A DNA stretch of 64,000 nucleotides from Lonepinella sp042485795 (GCF_042485795.1 NZ_CP169368.1:1612001-1676000), one strand, 5' to 3'; shown: positions 1 through 8,331, counted from the first letter of the stretch. A program made the numbers and translations. The notes: generated from the sequence alone by a model not told the origin.

Positions 1-36
1 TTTTAAAATATTTGCACCGCACTTTACTCTTAACAA

Positions 37-1968
37 CTATTCTTCACCCAGCAACTTCAATTCCCGTCCCCGAACTTGTGCTTTCAAGATCTGCACAAAT
101 TCATCGACATCATAAGTGCCTAGATCTGCCCCTTTGCGTGTCCGCACGGCGATTTTATTTTCAGCGATTTCTTTATCACCACAAACCAGCATATACGGCA
201 CACGGCGTAAGGTGTGTTCGCGGATTTTGAAACCGACTTTTTCGTTGCGTAAATCAGATTTTGCACGTAAGCCAGCGTCCGAAAGTCTTTTCGTTACGGC
301 TTGCACATAATCCGCTTGGCTATCGGTGATATTCATCACGACCGCTTGCACAGGGGCTAACCATGCAGGGAAGAAACCTGCGTATTCTTCGGTGATAATG
401 CCGATAAAGCGTTCGATTGAACCTAAGATCGCACGGTGGATCATCACAGGGGTACGGCGGTCGTTGTCTTCTGCCACATAAGAGGCATTTAAGCGACCTG
501 GTAAGGCGAAGTCTAGCTGAATCGTACCGCATTGCCATTCACGACCTAAGCAGTCACGCAAGGCAAATTCAATTTTTGGACCGTAAAATGCACCCTCACC
601 CTGTTGAATTTCATATTCAAGACCATTGTGACGTAACGCATTGGCTAAACCTTCTTCGGCACGATCCCACATTTCATCAGAACCGATACGGCTTTCTGGA
701 CGGGTAGAAAGTTTCACTGCAATATTCACAAAGCCAAAGGTGCTGTAAATGTCGTAAACCATTTTAATACAACTGGTGACTTCGCTTTCAATTTGTTCTT
801 CGGTACAGAAAATGTGTGCATCATCTTGGGTAAAGCCACGTACACGCATTAAACCGTGCAAGGAACCTGACGGCTCATTACGATGGCATGAACCGAATTC
901 TGCCATACGAATTGGTAAATCACGATAAGATTTCAAGCCTTGGTTGAAAATCTGCACATGTCCCGGGCAGTTCATCGGTTTAATTGCATATTCACGGTTT
1001 TCTGATTGGGTGGTGAACATTAAATCACCGTAGTTTTGCCAGTGACCTGTACGTTCCCAAAGCACTCTGTCCATCATAAACGGACCTTTCACTTCTTGGT
1101 AATCGTACTGTTTTAATTTGGTACGCACGAACGTTTCGAGTTCACGGAAAATCGTCCAGCCGTCATTATGCCAAAACACCAAACCTGGTGCTTCTTCTTG
1201 CATGTGATATAAATCCAAGGCTTTGCCGATTTTACGGTGGTCACGTTTTGCTGCTTCTTCAAGACGAGTTAAATATTCATTTAATTGTTTTTTATCTGCC
1301 CATGCGGTACCGTAAATCCGTTGCAACATTTTATTTTTGCTGTCGCCACGCCAGTATGCCCCCGCCACTTTCATTAATTTAAAATGTTGGCAAAAACGCA
1401 TATTCGGCACGTGCGGTCCACGGCACATATCAATATATTCTTGGTGATGATATAAGGCTGGCGTTGCGGTGCGTTCAATGTTTTCGTCTAAAATCGCCAT
1501 TTTATACGGCTCGCCACGTTGCTCAAAAGTATCATGGGCTTGTTGCCAGCTTACCGGCTTTTTCACCACATCATAATTGGTTTTCGCCAATTCAAGCATG
1601 CGTTTTTCTAAGGCATCAATATCTTCTTGGGTTAATGAACGATCTAAATCCACATCATAATAAAAGCCGTTTTCAATAGTTGGACCGATCGCCATTTTCA
1701 CATCAGGGAATAATTGTTTAATCGCATGTCCCAATAAGTGAGCCGTGGAATGGCGGATAATTTCCAAACCGTCTTCGTCTTTGGCGGTAATAATCTCTAA
1801 TTTGCTGTCTTCTGCAATCATATCGCAAGCGTCTTTACGCTCGCCATTAACACGCCCTGCGATGGTGGCTTTGGCAAGACCTGCCCCAATATTTTGTGCC
1901 ACTTCTAAAACAGAAACAGGGTGATCGAATTGACGTTGTGAACCGTCTGGTAAAGTAATAATAGGCAT
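37..1968 (-). CDS. thrS: Threonyl-tRNA synthetase
   Basis: Charges tRNA-Thr with threonine in the cytoplasm and edits mischarged serine. At 643 residues it matches the E. coli enzyme (642). Visible parts in order are the N-terminal TGS domain, the editing domain with HSTAHLLGH, and a class II catalytic core. The core has the three expected zinc ligands: Cys in MNCPGH, His in the QDDAHIF stretch and His in MIHRAILGS. An anticodon-binding domain follows. An in-frame ATG 17 codons upstream is open, but I chose MPIITLPDG because AAGGA precedes it at good spacing, family members start there, and the upstream codons form the regulatory hairpin described separately. infC would be expected next, beyond the window edge. 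Expression is probably autoregulated by binding of the enzyme to its own leader. Confidence 0.97.
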   Translation of the reverse strand: MPIITLPDGSQRQFDHPVSVLEVAQNIGAGLAKATIAGRVNGERKDACDMIAEDSKLEIITAKDEDGLEIIRHSTAHLLGHAIKQLFPDVKMAIGPTIENGFYYDVDLDRSLTQEDIDALEKRMLELAKTNYDVVKKPVSWQQAHDTFEQRGEPYKMAILDENIERTATPALYHHQEYIDMCRGPHVPNMRFCQHFKLMKVAGAYWRGDSKNKMLQRIYGTAWADKKQLNEYLTRLEEAAKRDHRKIGKALDLYHMQEEAPGLVFWHNDGWTIFRELETFVRTKLKQYDYQEVKGPFMMDRVLWERTGHWQNYGDLMFTTQSENREYAIKPMNCPGHVQIFNQGLKSYRDLPIRMAEFGSCHRNEPSGSLHGLMRVRGFTQDDAHIFCTEEQIESEVTSCIKMVYDIYSTFGFVNIAVKLSTRPESRIGSDEMWDRAEEGLANALRHNGLEYEIQQGEGAFYGPKIEFALRDCLGREWQCGTIQLDFALPGRLNASYVAEDNDRRTPVMIHRAILGSIERFIGIITEEYAGFFPAWLAPVQAVVMNITDSQADYVQAVTKRLSDAGLRAKSDLRNEKVGFKIREHTLRRVPYMLVCGDKEIAENKIAVRTRKGADLGTYDVDEFVQILKAQVRGRELKLLGEE

Positions 1969-1989
1969 TTTGTATCCTTGTTTACAGTG

Positions 1990-2010
1990 GTCGCCCATAC
2001 GAAAGGCGAC
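1990..2010 (-). promoter_or_regulatory. thrS operator, proximal anticodon-arm mimic
   Basis: In the thrS mRNA sense this 21-nt element folds into a 7-bp stem (GTCGCC with GGCGAC, plus a U-G closing pair) and a 7-nt loop UUCGUAU. The loop copies a tRNA-Thr anticodon loop: U at position 33, CGU at 34-36 and A at 37. The CGU lies at -33 to -31 from the start codon, almost where the E. coli thrS operator (domain 2) has its CGU. By analogy the enzyme binds here and blocks ribosome loading. The fold is read from the sequence; the function is inferred from E. coli. Confidence 0.82.
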
Positions 2011-2065
2011 TTGTTGCATTTACGTTAAATTAAGTTGAGTTAAAATAAAAAATTACATTAAAAAG

Positions 2066-2113
2066 CACCGCACTTTGTGCCATACCTACGTTGTATAGCC
2101 AAAAAGTGCGGTG
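2066..2113 (-). promoter_or_regulatory. thrS operator, distal anticodon-like hairpin clamped by an uptake-signal dyad
   Basis: In the mRNA sense an outer stem CACCGCACTTT / AAAGTGCGGTG, an inverted pair of uptake signal sequences, encloses a second hairpin. The inner stem is GCTATAC / GTATGGC (7 bp, one G-U) with the 7-nt loop AACGUAG, again showing CGU at anticodon position and A at 37. It lies about 90 nt upstream of the proximal mimic, the arrangement expected of domain 4 in the E. coli thrS operator. The outer stem is followed by CTTTTT, so a terminator role is an alternative. Confidence 0.65.
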
Positions 2114-2114
2114 A

Positions 2115-2186
2115 CAAAATTCCGACAGGAATTTTGAACGTTGCTTGCAACGGGGGCAAAGCCCCGAGCAATCCTATTAAGGATTG
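2115..2186. repeat. Cluster of four consecutive short hairpins
   Basis: Four perfect inverted repeats lie almost end to end between thrS and the fructosamine kinase-like gene. They are CAAAATTCC/GGAATTTTG (2115-2136), CGTTGC/GCAACG (2139-2152), GGGGC/GCCCC (2153-2165) and CAATCCT/AGGATTG (2169-2186). None is followed by a clear T-run on the plus strand. They could belong to a long thrS leader, protect a 5' end, or be a small palindromic repeat element. The function is unknown. Confidence 0.6.
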
Positions 2187-2292
2187 TGAGTAATTTTAGC
2201 ATAATTTTTTAAAAATTTGATATTCGTCACAGATTATTCATGAAAATAAGTTTATGATTAAGTTAGTTTCAGAGGTAATTTAGGGAGTAGCT

Positions 2293-3150
2293 ATGTGGAA
2301 ATCAGTTTCTCAAGTATTAGCGGATCAATTTGGTGCCTACTATTCCATCAAAGAAAAAGATAAAGTGCATACGGGTGAAATGCACGAATCTTGGTTAATT
2401 GATGATGGCATACAACCTGTTTTTGTCAAAACTAACGATAAAACCTATCGTTCCATGTTTCGAGCTGAAGCCGATCAAATTGAATTATTAACCAAAACAC
2501 ATACCATTGACCTACCTAAAGTTTACGGTGTGGGTTGTTCGCAAAATCATAGTTTTTTATTGCTTGAAGCCTTGCAATTAGAAACACCTAGCCCTGAAGA
2601 ATTTGCAGAGTTTGGTATCGCATTAGCGAAATTACACCAAATTAAAGGGCTTGAGGGCTATGGTTTAGATTTTGATACTTGGCTCGGTTCTGTTTATCAA
2701 CCGAACGAATGGCGAACTAACTGGGCAACTTTTTTTGCAGACCAACGTATCGGCTGGCAATTACAACTCTGTAAAGAACGGGGTATAAATTTCGGTAATA
2801 TTGAAGAAATTGTTGCCGTGGTGGCAGCTCGACTTGCCAAACATAAACCAACGCCATCTTTATTGCATGGCAATCTATGGATTGAAAACTGCGGTTCATT
2901 TAATCATAAAATTTATTGTTACGACCCTGCTTGTTACTGGGGCGACCGTGAATGTGATCTGGCTTTTACCGAATTATTCGAGCCATTCCCTGATGAATTT
3001 TATCAAAATTATCACCGCACTTATCCATTGACTGAGGATTATATTGAACGCAAACCGATTTATCAGCTTTACTATTTGCTTAATTTCAGTCATCGCTTTA
3101 AAGGGCATTATGTGGAATTAACCAAACGATTTTTGGAATTGATTTTGTAG
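2293..3150 (+). CDS. Fructosamine kinase family protein (YniA-like)
   Basis: A 285-residue protein of the fructosamine-3-kinase/YniA family, which has the aminoglycoside phosphotransferase fold; E. coli YniA is 286 residues. Family members phosphorylate sugar adducts on amines, starting deglycation. The N-lobe (about 1-95) carries the conserved lysine region. The C-lobe has the catalytic-loop motif as HGNLWIEN (His192 to Asn199) and the metal-binding DPACYWGDRECDLAF. The catalytic-loop Asp of the usual HGDLW is Asn194 here (codon AAT), so activity may be altered or this may be a lineage variant. It is monocistronic, with a uptake-signal terminator directly downstream. The start ATG follows TAGGGAG. 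Confidence 0.88.
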   Translation: MWKSVSQVLADQFGAYYSIKEKDKVHTGEMHESWLIDDGIQPVFVKTNDKTYRSMFRAEADQIELLTKTHTIDLPKVYGVGCSQNHSFLLLEALQLETPSPEEFAEFGIALAKLHQIKGLEGYGLDFDTWLGSVYQPNEWRTNWATFFADQRIGWQLQLCKERGINFGNIEEIVAVVAARLAKHKPTPSLLHGNLWIENCGSFNHKIYCYDPACYWGDRECDLAFTELFEPFPDEFYQNYHRTYPLTEDYIERKPIYQLYYLLNFSHRFKGHYVELTKRFLELIL

Positions 3151-3160
3151 AAAATCTAAT

Positions 3161-3211
3161 AAAAAAACACCGCATTTTACTGGGAAAATCAAAAAAGTGC
3201 GGTGTTTTTTT
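3161..3211. terminator. Bidirectional uptake-signal terminator
   Basis: AACACCGCA and TGCGGTGTT arms are flanked by A-runs on the left and T-runs on the right, so the hairpin can end both the plus-strand kinase gene and the convergent grxB transcript. The right arm is a full AAGTGCGGT signal. The left has CGCATTT, a one-base variant. Confidence 0.85.
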
Positions 3212-3220
3212 GCTGTTTTT

Positions 3221-3871
3221 TTAAATTGCTCTATCAAAATAAAGATCAATTCCACTTAATTTCGCCATGGTATGAATATAATTTTCAATACGGCTTGGGA
3301 ATTTCAGCCCTTTCACGCAAGTTAAATTACGCAACATCGGGAACAGTATAATATCTTCAATAGATAGTTGCTGACCATTGGCTTTATCTTCCGCCAAAAT
3401 CAAGGTGTCAAGCATAGGTAAATCTTGTTGTAATCTTGCTAAATATTGCTCCGTTTGAGCCAAATTTTCAGTAAAATCACCGATCGATGCCGATTTCTTA
3501 TTAACAAAATAGTCTAATGCACTTTGCGTTTTATATTCTGGTAAACCTAACCGCACAAAACGTGGCAAAAGAAGATGATTATAATAGCTACCGATTTGTT
3601 TAATCATGCTTTCTAATTCGGGACGAACCTGATCAGACAAGCATTTTTCAGCATAATGTTGATCCACATAACGCACAATATCTAAACTTTCTGGCATGGC
3701 AGAACCATCATCTTTTAACAAAATAGGGACGGCTTTTTTACCAATTAATCCCACTGGTGTGGCTTCATCATCATTTTGAATATAAACCAATTCAACTGGA
3801 AGCTGTTTAAAACCAAAAATCATTCTGGCACGTACACAATAAGGGCAGTGATCGTAAACATAAAGTTTCAT
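3221..3871 (-). CDS. grxB: Glutaredoxin 2
   Basis: A GSH-dependent disulfide oxidoreductase of the unusual GST-fold glutaredoxin class. It has 216 residues (E. coli GrxB 215). The active site CPYC is at residues 9-12 of a thioredoxin-like N-domain, followed by the cis-Pro region VPILLKDDG and PESLDIVRYVD. The C-terminal half is the all-helical GST-like domain. It is cytoplasmic. An AGGAG-type ribosome site precedes the ATG. The gene is followed by the bidirectional terminator and lies 27 bp downstream of truC on the same strand, so co-transcription is possible. Confidence 0.95.
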   Translation of the reverse strand: MKLYVYDHCPYCVRARMIFGFKQLPVELVYIQNDDEATPVGLIGKKAVPILLKDDGSAMPESLDIVRYVDQHYAEKCLSDQVRPELESMIKQIGSYYNHLLLPRFVRLGLPEYKTQSALDYFVNKKSASIGDFTENLAQTEQYLARLQQDLPMLDTLILAEDKANGQQLSIEDIILFPMLRNLTCVKGLKFPSRIENYIHTMAKLSGIDLYFDRAI

Positions 3872-3898
3872 CTTTTTCTCCTTTCATTCATCATCATA

Positions 3899-4609
3899 TT
3901 ACCATTTAAATATTTCAAACAGGGTTTTCCATTGTTCATCTAACCCAGCGTTCACCTGAACTAACTCATTTGTGACAGGGTGACTGAATTCAAGTTTTTC
4001 GGCATGTAACATCAACCGACTTACACCTGTTTTTTCTGCTAATGCTCTATTTTGGTGTAAATCACCATATTGGGTATCGCCTAAAATCGGGTGAAAAATA
4101 TGTTTCAGATGACGGCGTAACTGATGTTTTCGCCCTGTTTGTGGGATTAAACGTACTAACGAATAACGTGCCGTTTGATATTTTCCTACCGCATAAGGCA
4201 TTTCAACAGTTTTTAAGCCTTGATAATCCGTGATTGCTGACTGTGGATCTTTGTCTGTTTGAGAAAATTTATCAGCAATTTTATCTAATTGAATTTTAAG
4301 TGGATAATCTATACGATCTGAACCTATCAAATAACCACGCACCACCGCTAAATAGCTTTTCTGGACGGTTTTATTTTCAAACTGCTGACAGATTAAATTA
4401 GCGATTTCCGCATTTAACGCAAACAATAACACACCCGAAGTTGGGCGATCCAAACGATGAATCGGGAAAACATGCTGACCAATTTGATCTCGCAAGGTCT
4501 GCATCACAAACTGTGTTTCATGCCTATCTAACCAACTGCGATGTACCAACATACCCGCAGGTTTATTCACTGCAACGATATATTGATCTTGATATAAGAT
4601 TTCTAGCAT
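3899..4609 (-). CDS. truC: tRNA pseudouridine(65) synthase TruC
   Basis: A RluA-family pseudouridine synthase. The HRLDRPTSG motif carries the catalytic Asp at about residue 54, and the RTGRKHQLRRHL motif is typical of the family. With 236 residues it is slightly shorter than E. coli TruC (260). The assignment to TruC rather than an RluA/RluC paralogue rests on the absence of an S4 domain and on the upstream neighbour YqcC, the same pair as yqcB(truC)-yqcC in E. coli. The start codon overlaps the yqcC stop region by 7 bp, indicating coupled translation. Confidence 0.92.
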   Translation of the reverse strand: MLEILYQDQYIVAVNKPAGMLVHRSWLDRHETQFVMQTLRDQIGQHVFPIHRLDRPTSGVLLFALNAEIANLICQQFENKTVQKSYLAVVRGYLIGSDRIDYPLKIQLDKIADKFSQTDKDPQSAITDYQGLKTVEMPYAVGKYQTARYSLVRLIPQTGRKHQLRRHLKHIFHPILGDTQYGDLHQNRALAEKTGVSRLMLHAEKLEFSHPVTNELVQVNAGLDEQWKTLFEIFKW

Positions 4610-4929
4610 TGAGTTAACAGCTTTTCAATTTCAATGATCGGTCTTAACAATTCACTTAACCGCTCTTGCTCTTTTAAGGCTTCTTCCACATAAGGTGAAA
4701 TCGCAATTTTGCTTGGTAACGCTGCTCCCGCTTCCAACAACGCCCACATTCTCGGGATAAAAATCCACTGTAACCATTCGTGAGCTTGCATATAGTCAAT
4801 GGCAAAAGGCTCTTGACTGGCAAAGGCTTGTTCAGACGGTGGCACAGTTTGCCATAGGTCTAGTTCTTGTAGGATTTTTTGTAAATCACGTAAATGGGTT
4901 TTGGTTTTGTGATGTAAGAGTTGAGCCAT
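4603..4929 (-). CDS. yqcC: YqcC family protein
   Basis: A 108-residue protein of the small helical YqcC family (DUF446), with the conserved features of Trp26, the FAIDYMQAHEWLQWIFIPRM stretch and LPSKIAISPYVEEAL. No enzymatic motif is known. It is consistently next to truC, with which it overlaps here, so a role linked to tRNA modification is an inference from neighbourhood only. It lies 4 bp downstream of the hepT stop. Confidence 0.88.
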   Translation of the reverse strand: MAQLLHHKTKTHLRDLQKILQELDLWQTVPPSEQAFASQEPFAIDYMQAHEWLQWIFIPRMWALLEAGAALPSKIAISPYVEEALKEQERLSELLRPIIEIEKLLTQC

Positions 4930-4933
4930 TTAT

Positions 4934-5290
4934 TCATTTTCCTTGATTGACCAAATCTACTAGTCTAGGAATCTGCTCAAGTAATTTTGGAACTTGATGA
5001 TTTAACGTTTCCCATACTAACAAAGGATCAATTTCATTATAACCATGAACTAACCGATGTCGCATTCCTGCAATATCTTTCCATGGAATAAAATCTGTCA
5101 GTAACAAAAAATCAGGTTCCTTTTGTTTTAATGTAGTGCTAATTTCGCCTAAAGTGATCAGATTAAGGGTAACAGCTTGCTGTGTTTTGCGATCTTTTAA
5201 AAAATCCGCTTCCGTCATCCCCTCTATAAATAACAAGGCTTCTTCTGCATAGCATTGCAAATCGTTTATATAGCTCAATAATCTATTCAT
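4934..5290 (-). CDS. hepT: HepT-like ribonuclease toxin (DUF86)
   Basis: A 118-residue HEPN-domain protein. The RX4HXY ribonuclease motif is intact as Arg77-His82-Tyr84 (RHRLVHGY). In studied HepT/MntA pairs the toxin is an RNase neutralised when MntA adds AMP groups to the tyrosine of this motif. Its ATG overlaps the mntA stop codon in an ATGA junction, the usual two-gene operon with the antitoxin first. All key residues are present, so the pair looks functional. It sits just upstream of the core genes yqcC-truC. Confidence 0.9.
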   Translation of the reverse strand: MNRLLSYINDLQCYAEEALLFIEGMTEADFLKDRKTQQAVTLNLITLGEISTTLKQKEPDFLLLTDFIPWKDIAGMRHRLVHGYNEIDPLLVWETLNHQVPKLLEQIPRLVDLVNQGK

Positions 5291-5580
5291 ACTGAAATCG
5301 CTTCCCGTAATACTGTTTCTTTAAATTTCAAAGGTAAACTGCTTTCTTCCATTAAATCAAAATTCTCACCAAACACTTCTTGTAAATCAGAGCATAACCC
5401 CCCAATATCAAACAAACTTGAACCAGGTAAAACTTCTACTAAAAAATCAATATCACTATTTTCTGTATCTTCACCACGAGCAACGGATCCAAATACCCTT
5501 AAATTTTGTAATTTAGGATAAGTGGAAAAAATTTGTCTTACTTTTGTTCTGTTTTGATTTAGAATTTCGGAAGGTTTCAT
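5287..5580 (-). CDS. mntA: MntA-like minimal nucleotidyltransferase antitoxin
   Basis: A 97-residue minimal nucleotidyltransferase. The diagnostic GSX10DXD motif runs from Gly31-Ser32 to Asp43-Ile-Asp45 (GSVARGEDTENSDID). It is the cognate antitoxin of the downstream hepT, acting in related systems by AMPylating HepT rather than only by binding. It is the first gene of the operon; the 112-bp gap to the divergent Zn-ribbon gene must hold the promoter. The length and motif fit the family well. Confidence 0.9.
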   Translation of the reverse strand: MKPSEILNQNRTKVRQIFSTYPKLQNLRVFGSVARGEDTENSDIDFLVEVLPGSSLFDIGGLCSDLQEVFGENFDLMEESSLPLKFKETVLREAISV

Positions 5581-5692
5581 TTTAGTTTACCTAGTTGTTA
5601 TCAACATAACTTATTATAGGGACTGTTGTTCTCGATCTCAATCTCAAATTAAGGTAACATAACCGCCATTTTAATTAAATTTTTAGCAAAAA

Positions 5693-6472
5693 ATGTACCT
5701 CATCGACATCTTTTTACAAAACAAACAGCCTGAACGATACCAACAGCAATTTATTCTACTTGCTGAACTGATTGATGAATGGCGTTATAACGGGCAAATT
5801 CTGGGACGTGAGATTCCTGTTTTTAAAGCGGAACAAGAAGATCAATTTGGATTTGGAATCAAGGTTATTTGCCCTGAACAACATAGCCTATTGCCTGAAC
5901 ATAATAACAGCGAAGTCAATCGTTGCCTTGAAAATTTGGAAAAGTGCGGTGTTTTTTTGCAAAGTTTTCAGATTGTAGCGGATGATTTAATGTCAGATCA
6001 AACCAACCAAAACGATCCAACTTGGCAAGTGCTTTACACCACTTATTTACGCTCTAGCTCACCTGTGGTGAATGGCGATAATCTTGCCCCAATTCCACTG
6101 TATAAAATTGCTCAAAACCAACCGCACTTAAGCCTTGATTTAATCAAATGGTTGGAAGATTGGCAAGCCTGCGATCAATTGCAGATGAATGGTTCTGTAT
6201 TAGAAAAATCTGCCCTACTTGAAATTTCAGATATTAATAGCCATTTAACTAAACATGGTCGGGCATTATGTCAAGAGATAGAACAGGCTACTAATGTGCC
6301 AACCTACTATTATCTTTACCGTATCGGGGGCGATAATTTGAGTGCTGAACAACAACGTCGTTGCCCCTGTTGTGGTGGTAAATGGCGGTTAAATACCCCC
6401 ATTGCAGACGTGTTTTATTTTAAATGTGATCATTGCCGTTTAGTGTCAAATTTATCGTGGAATTTTTTATAA
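5693..6472 (+). CDS. Zn-ribbon-containing protein (DUF2310 family)
   Basis: A 259-residue protein with a C-terminal zinc ribbon: CPCC near residue 226 and CDHC about 25 residues later. The N-terminal part has no motif I recognise. The family is annotated as possibly nucleic-acid binding, without experimental function known to me. It starts an apparent operon with cnoX (10 bp downstream) and trxB, an order shared with H. influenzae, hinting at a link to protein redox homeostasis. It contains an uptake signal near 5942. Confidence 0.78.
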   Translation: MYLIDIFLQNKQPERYQQQFILLAELIDEWRYNGQILGREIPVFKAEQEDQFGFGIKVICPEQHSLLPEHNNSEVNRCLENLEKCGVFLQSFQIVADDLMSDQTNQNDPTWQVLYTTYLRSSSPVVNGDNLAPIPLYKIAQNQPHLSLDLIKWLEDWQACDQLQMNGSVLEKSALLEISDINSHLTKHGRALCQEIEQATNVPTYYYLYRIGGDNLSAEQQRRCPCCGGKWRLNTPIADVFYFKCDHCRLVSNLSWNFL

Positions 6473-6481
6473 GGAAACAAT

Positions 6482-7330
6482 ATGCAAGACTATATTATTG
6501 AAATTAATCAACAAAATATTACGGAAACGTTACAACGTTCCCAACAAACGCCATTAGTTTTGGTATTTTATGCTCCAAGCCACGAAACTTCGTTAAATTT
6601 CACCGCACTTTTAACCCGTTATGCAGATAAATATCAAGGGCAATTTTTACTAGCAAAAGTCAATTGTGAAACAGAACAACAAATTGTCATGCAATTTGGT
6701 ATTCAAGCCTTGCCAACCACTTATTTATTTAAAGAAGCTCAAGCGGTGGATGCGTTTCAAACCGCCTTACCCGAAGATCAGCTTGAACAACATTTAGCCT
6801 TGATTTTACCCAAAGAAGAAGAAATTAAATTTAATTTGGCATTGGATTTCTTACAGGCTGAAAACTATGAAGCCGCCTTACCCTTATTAAAAGAAGCATG
6901 GCAAGCATCAGAACAAAAAAATAGTGATATAGCCCTACTCTATGCGGAAACCTATATTACTATGAAAAAAACCGAACCAGCCCAAGAGATTTTGAATAAA
7001 ATCCCTTTACAAGATCGTGATAGTCGTTGGCAAGGCTTGCAAGCTCAAATTGATTTATTAATCAAAGCTGCCGATACGCCTGAAATTCAGCAATTACAAC
7101 AAGATTATGAGCAAAATCCACGTCCTGATGTTGCGTTAAAATTAGCTGTACAACTTCATCAAGCCAATCGAGATGAGCAAGCGTTAGAATTGTTATTTAG
7201 TATTTTGCGACAAGATTTAAATGCAGAAAACGGTGAAGTAAAAAGGCTATTTTTGGAAATTATTGCTGCTCTAGGTAGCGACCCTATGGCTAATAAGTAT
7301 CGCCGATTGATTTATTCGCTATTGTATTAA
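6482..7330 (+). CDS. cnoX: Chaperedoxin CnoX (YbbN), thioredoxin-like co-chaperone
   Basis: A 282-residue protein (E. coli CnoX 284) with an N-terminal thioredoxin fold (about 1-110) and a C-terminal TPR region. In E. coli it holds unfolded or oxidised clients and passes them to GroEL. The redox motif position reads SHET (residues 33-36), so it contains no cysteine at all. Cys62, the equivalent of E. coli Cys63 that forms mixed disulfides with clients, is kept in VNCETEQ. It should therefore act as a holdase and not as a reductase. The gene precedes trxB by 47 bp. Confidence 0.9.
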   Translation: MQDYIIEINQQNITETLQRSQQTPLVLVFYAPSHETSLNFTALLTRYADKYQGQFLLAKVNCETEQQIVMQFGIQALPTTYLFKEAQAVDAFQTALPEDQLEQHLALILPKEEEIKFNLALDFLQAENYEAALPLLKEAWQASEQKNSDIALLYAETYITMKKTEPAQEILNKIPLQDRDSRWQGLQAQIDLLIKAADTPEIQQLQQDYEQNPRPDVALKLAVQLHQANRDEQALELLFSILRQDLNAENGEVKRLFLEIIAALGSDPMANKYRRLIYSLLY

Positions 7331-7377
7331 TAAAAATTTGTTATAATGAACAGGCTTTATAAATAAAAGGAGTTATT

Positions 7378-8331
7378 ATGTCAGAAATTAAACACAGTAA
7401 ATTATTAATTTTAGGTTCAGGTCCTGCTGGTTACACAGCTGCAATTTATGCGGCTCGTGCTAACTTGAAACCCGTTTTAGTGACAGGTTTACAACAGGGC
7501 GGTCAGCTCACTACGACTACGGAAATCGAGAACTGGCCTGGTGATTTTGGTGATACAACTGGTCCAGAATTAATGCAACGTATGTTACAACATGCGGAAA
7601 AATTTGATACGGAAATCATCTTTGATAATATTGGCAAAGTAGATTTATCTCATCGTCCATTTAAACTTTATGGTGATGTGCAAACTTTCTCTTGCGATGC
7701 CTTAATTATTGCCACTGGAGCCTCCGCTCGTTATCTTGGTTTGCCATCCGAAGAAGCGTTCAAAGGACGTGGTGTGTCGGCTTGTGCAACTTGCGATGGT
7801 TTCTTTTATCGTAACAAACCTGTTGCCGTCATTGGTGGTGGTAATAGTGCTGTAGAAGAAGCATTATATTTAGCTAATATTGCTAGTGAAGTACATTTAA
7901 TCCACCGCCGTGATAGTTTCCGTGCAGAAAAAATCTTAATCGACCGTTTATACAGAAAAGTGGAAGAGGGCAAAATTATTCTGCATACCTACCGCACTTT
8001 AGATGAAGTGTTGGGCGATAATACGGGCGTAACGGGTGTCCGCTTGAAAGATACGCAATCAGACAACACCGAAGAATTGAAAGTAGATGGCGTTTTTGTG
8101 GCTATTGGTCACGCCCCAAATACAGAGATTTTTAAAGATCAATTAACCTTGAATAACGGCTATATTGTGGTGAAATCAGGCTTAGATGGCAATGCTACGG
8201 CAACTAGCGTAGAAGGTGTTTTTGCTGCAGGTGATGTGATGGATCATAATTATCGTCAAGCAATCACTTCTGCTGGAACGGGTTGTATGGCAGCACTAGA
8301 TGCGGAACGTTTTTTGGACGCATTAGAATAG
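7378..8331 (+). CDS. trxB: Thioredoxin reductase
   Basis: An NADPH- and FAD-dependent flavoenzyme that reduces thioredoxin in the cytoplasm. At 317 residues it has the normal length. Visible features are the FAD-binding GSGPAGYTAA at 13-22, the redox-active CATC at 136-139, the NADPH-binding GGGNSAVEEA and the C-terminal FAGDVMD. AAAGGAG precedes the ATG. It lies 81 bp upstream of cydD, as in E. coli and H. influenzae. A GGGCGAACA palindrome sits in the gap. Confidence 0.97.
   Translation: MSEIKHSKLLILGSGPAGYTAAIYAARANLKPVLVTGLQQGGQLTTTTEIENWPGDFGDTTGPELMQRMLQHAEKFDTEIIFDNIGKVDLSHRPFKLYGDVQTFSCDALIIATGASARYLGLPSEEAFKGRGVSACATCDGFFYRNKPVAVIGGGNSAVEEALYLANIASEVHLIHRRDSFRAEKILIDRLYRKVEEGKIILHTYRTLDEVLGDNTGVTGVRLKDTQSDNTEELKVDGVFVAIGHAPNTEIFKDQLTLNNGYIVVKSGLDGNATATSVEGVFAAGDVMDHNYRQAITSAGTGCMAALDAERFLDALE

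Noticed and set aside
1969..2019. In-frame N-terminal extension of thrS (17 codons from an upstream ATG)
   Set aside because: The segment forms the anticodon-mimic hairpin, lacks family support, and AAGGA fits the downstream ATG.
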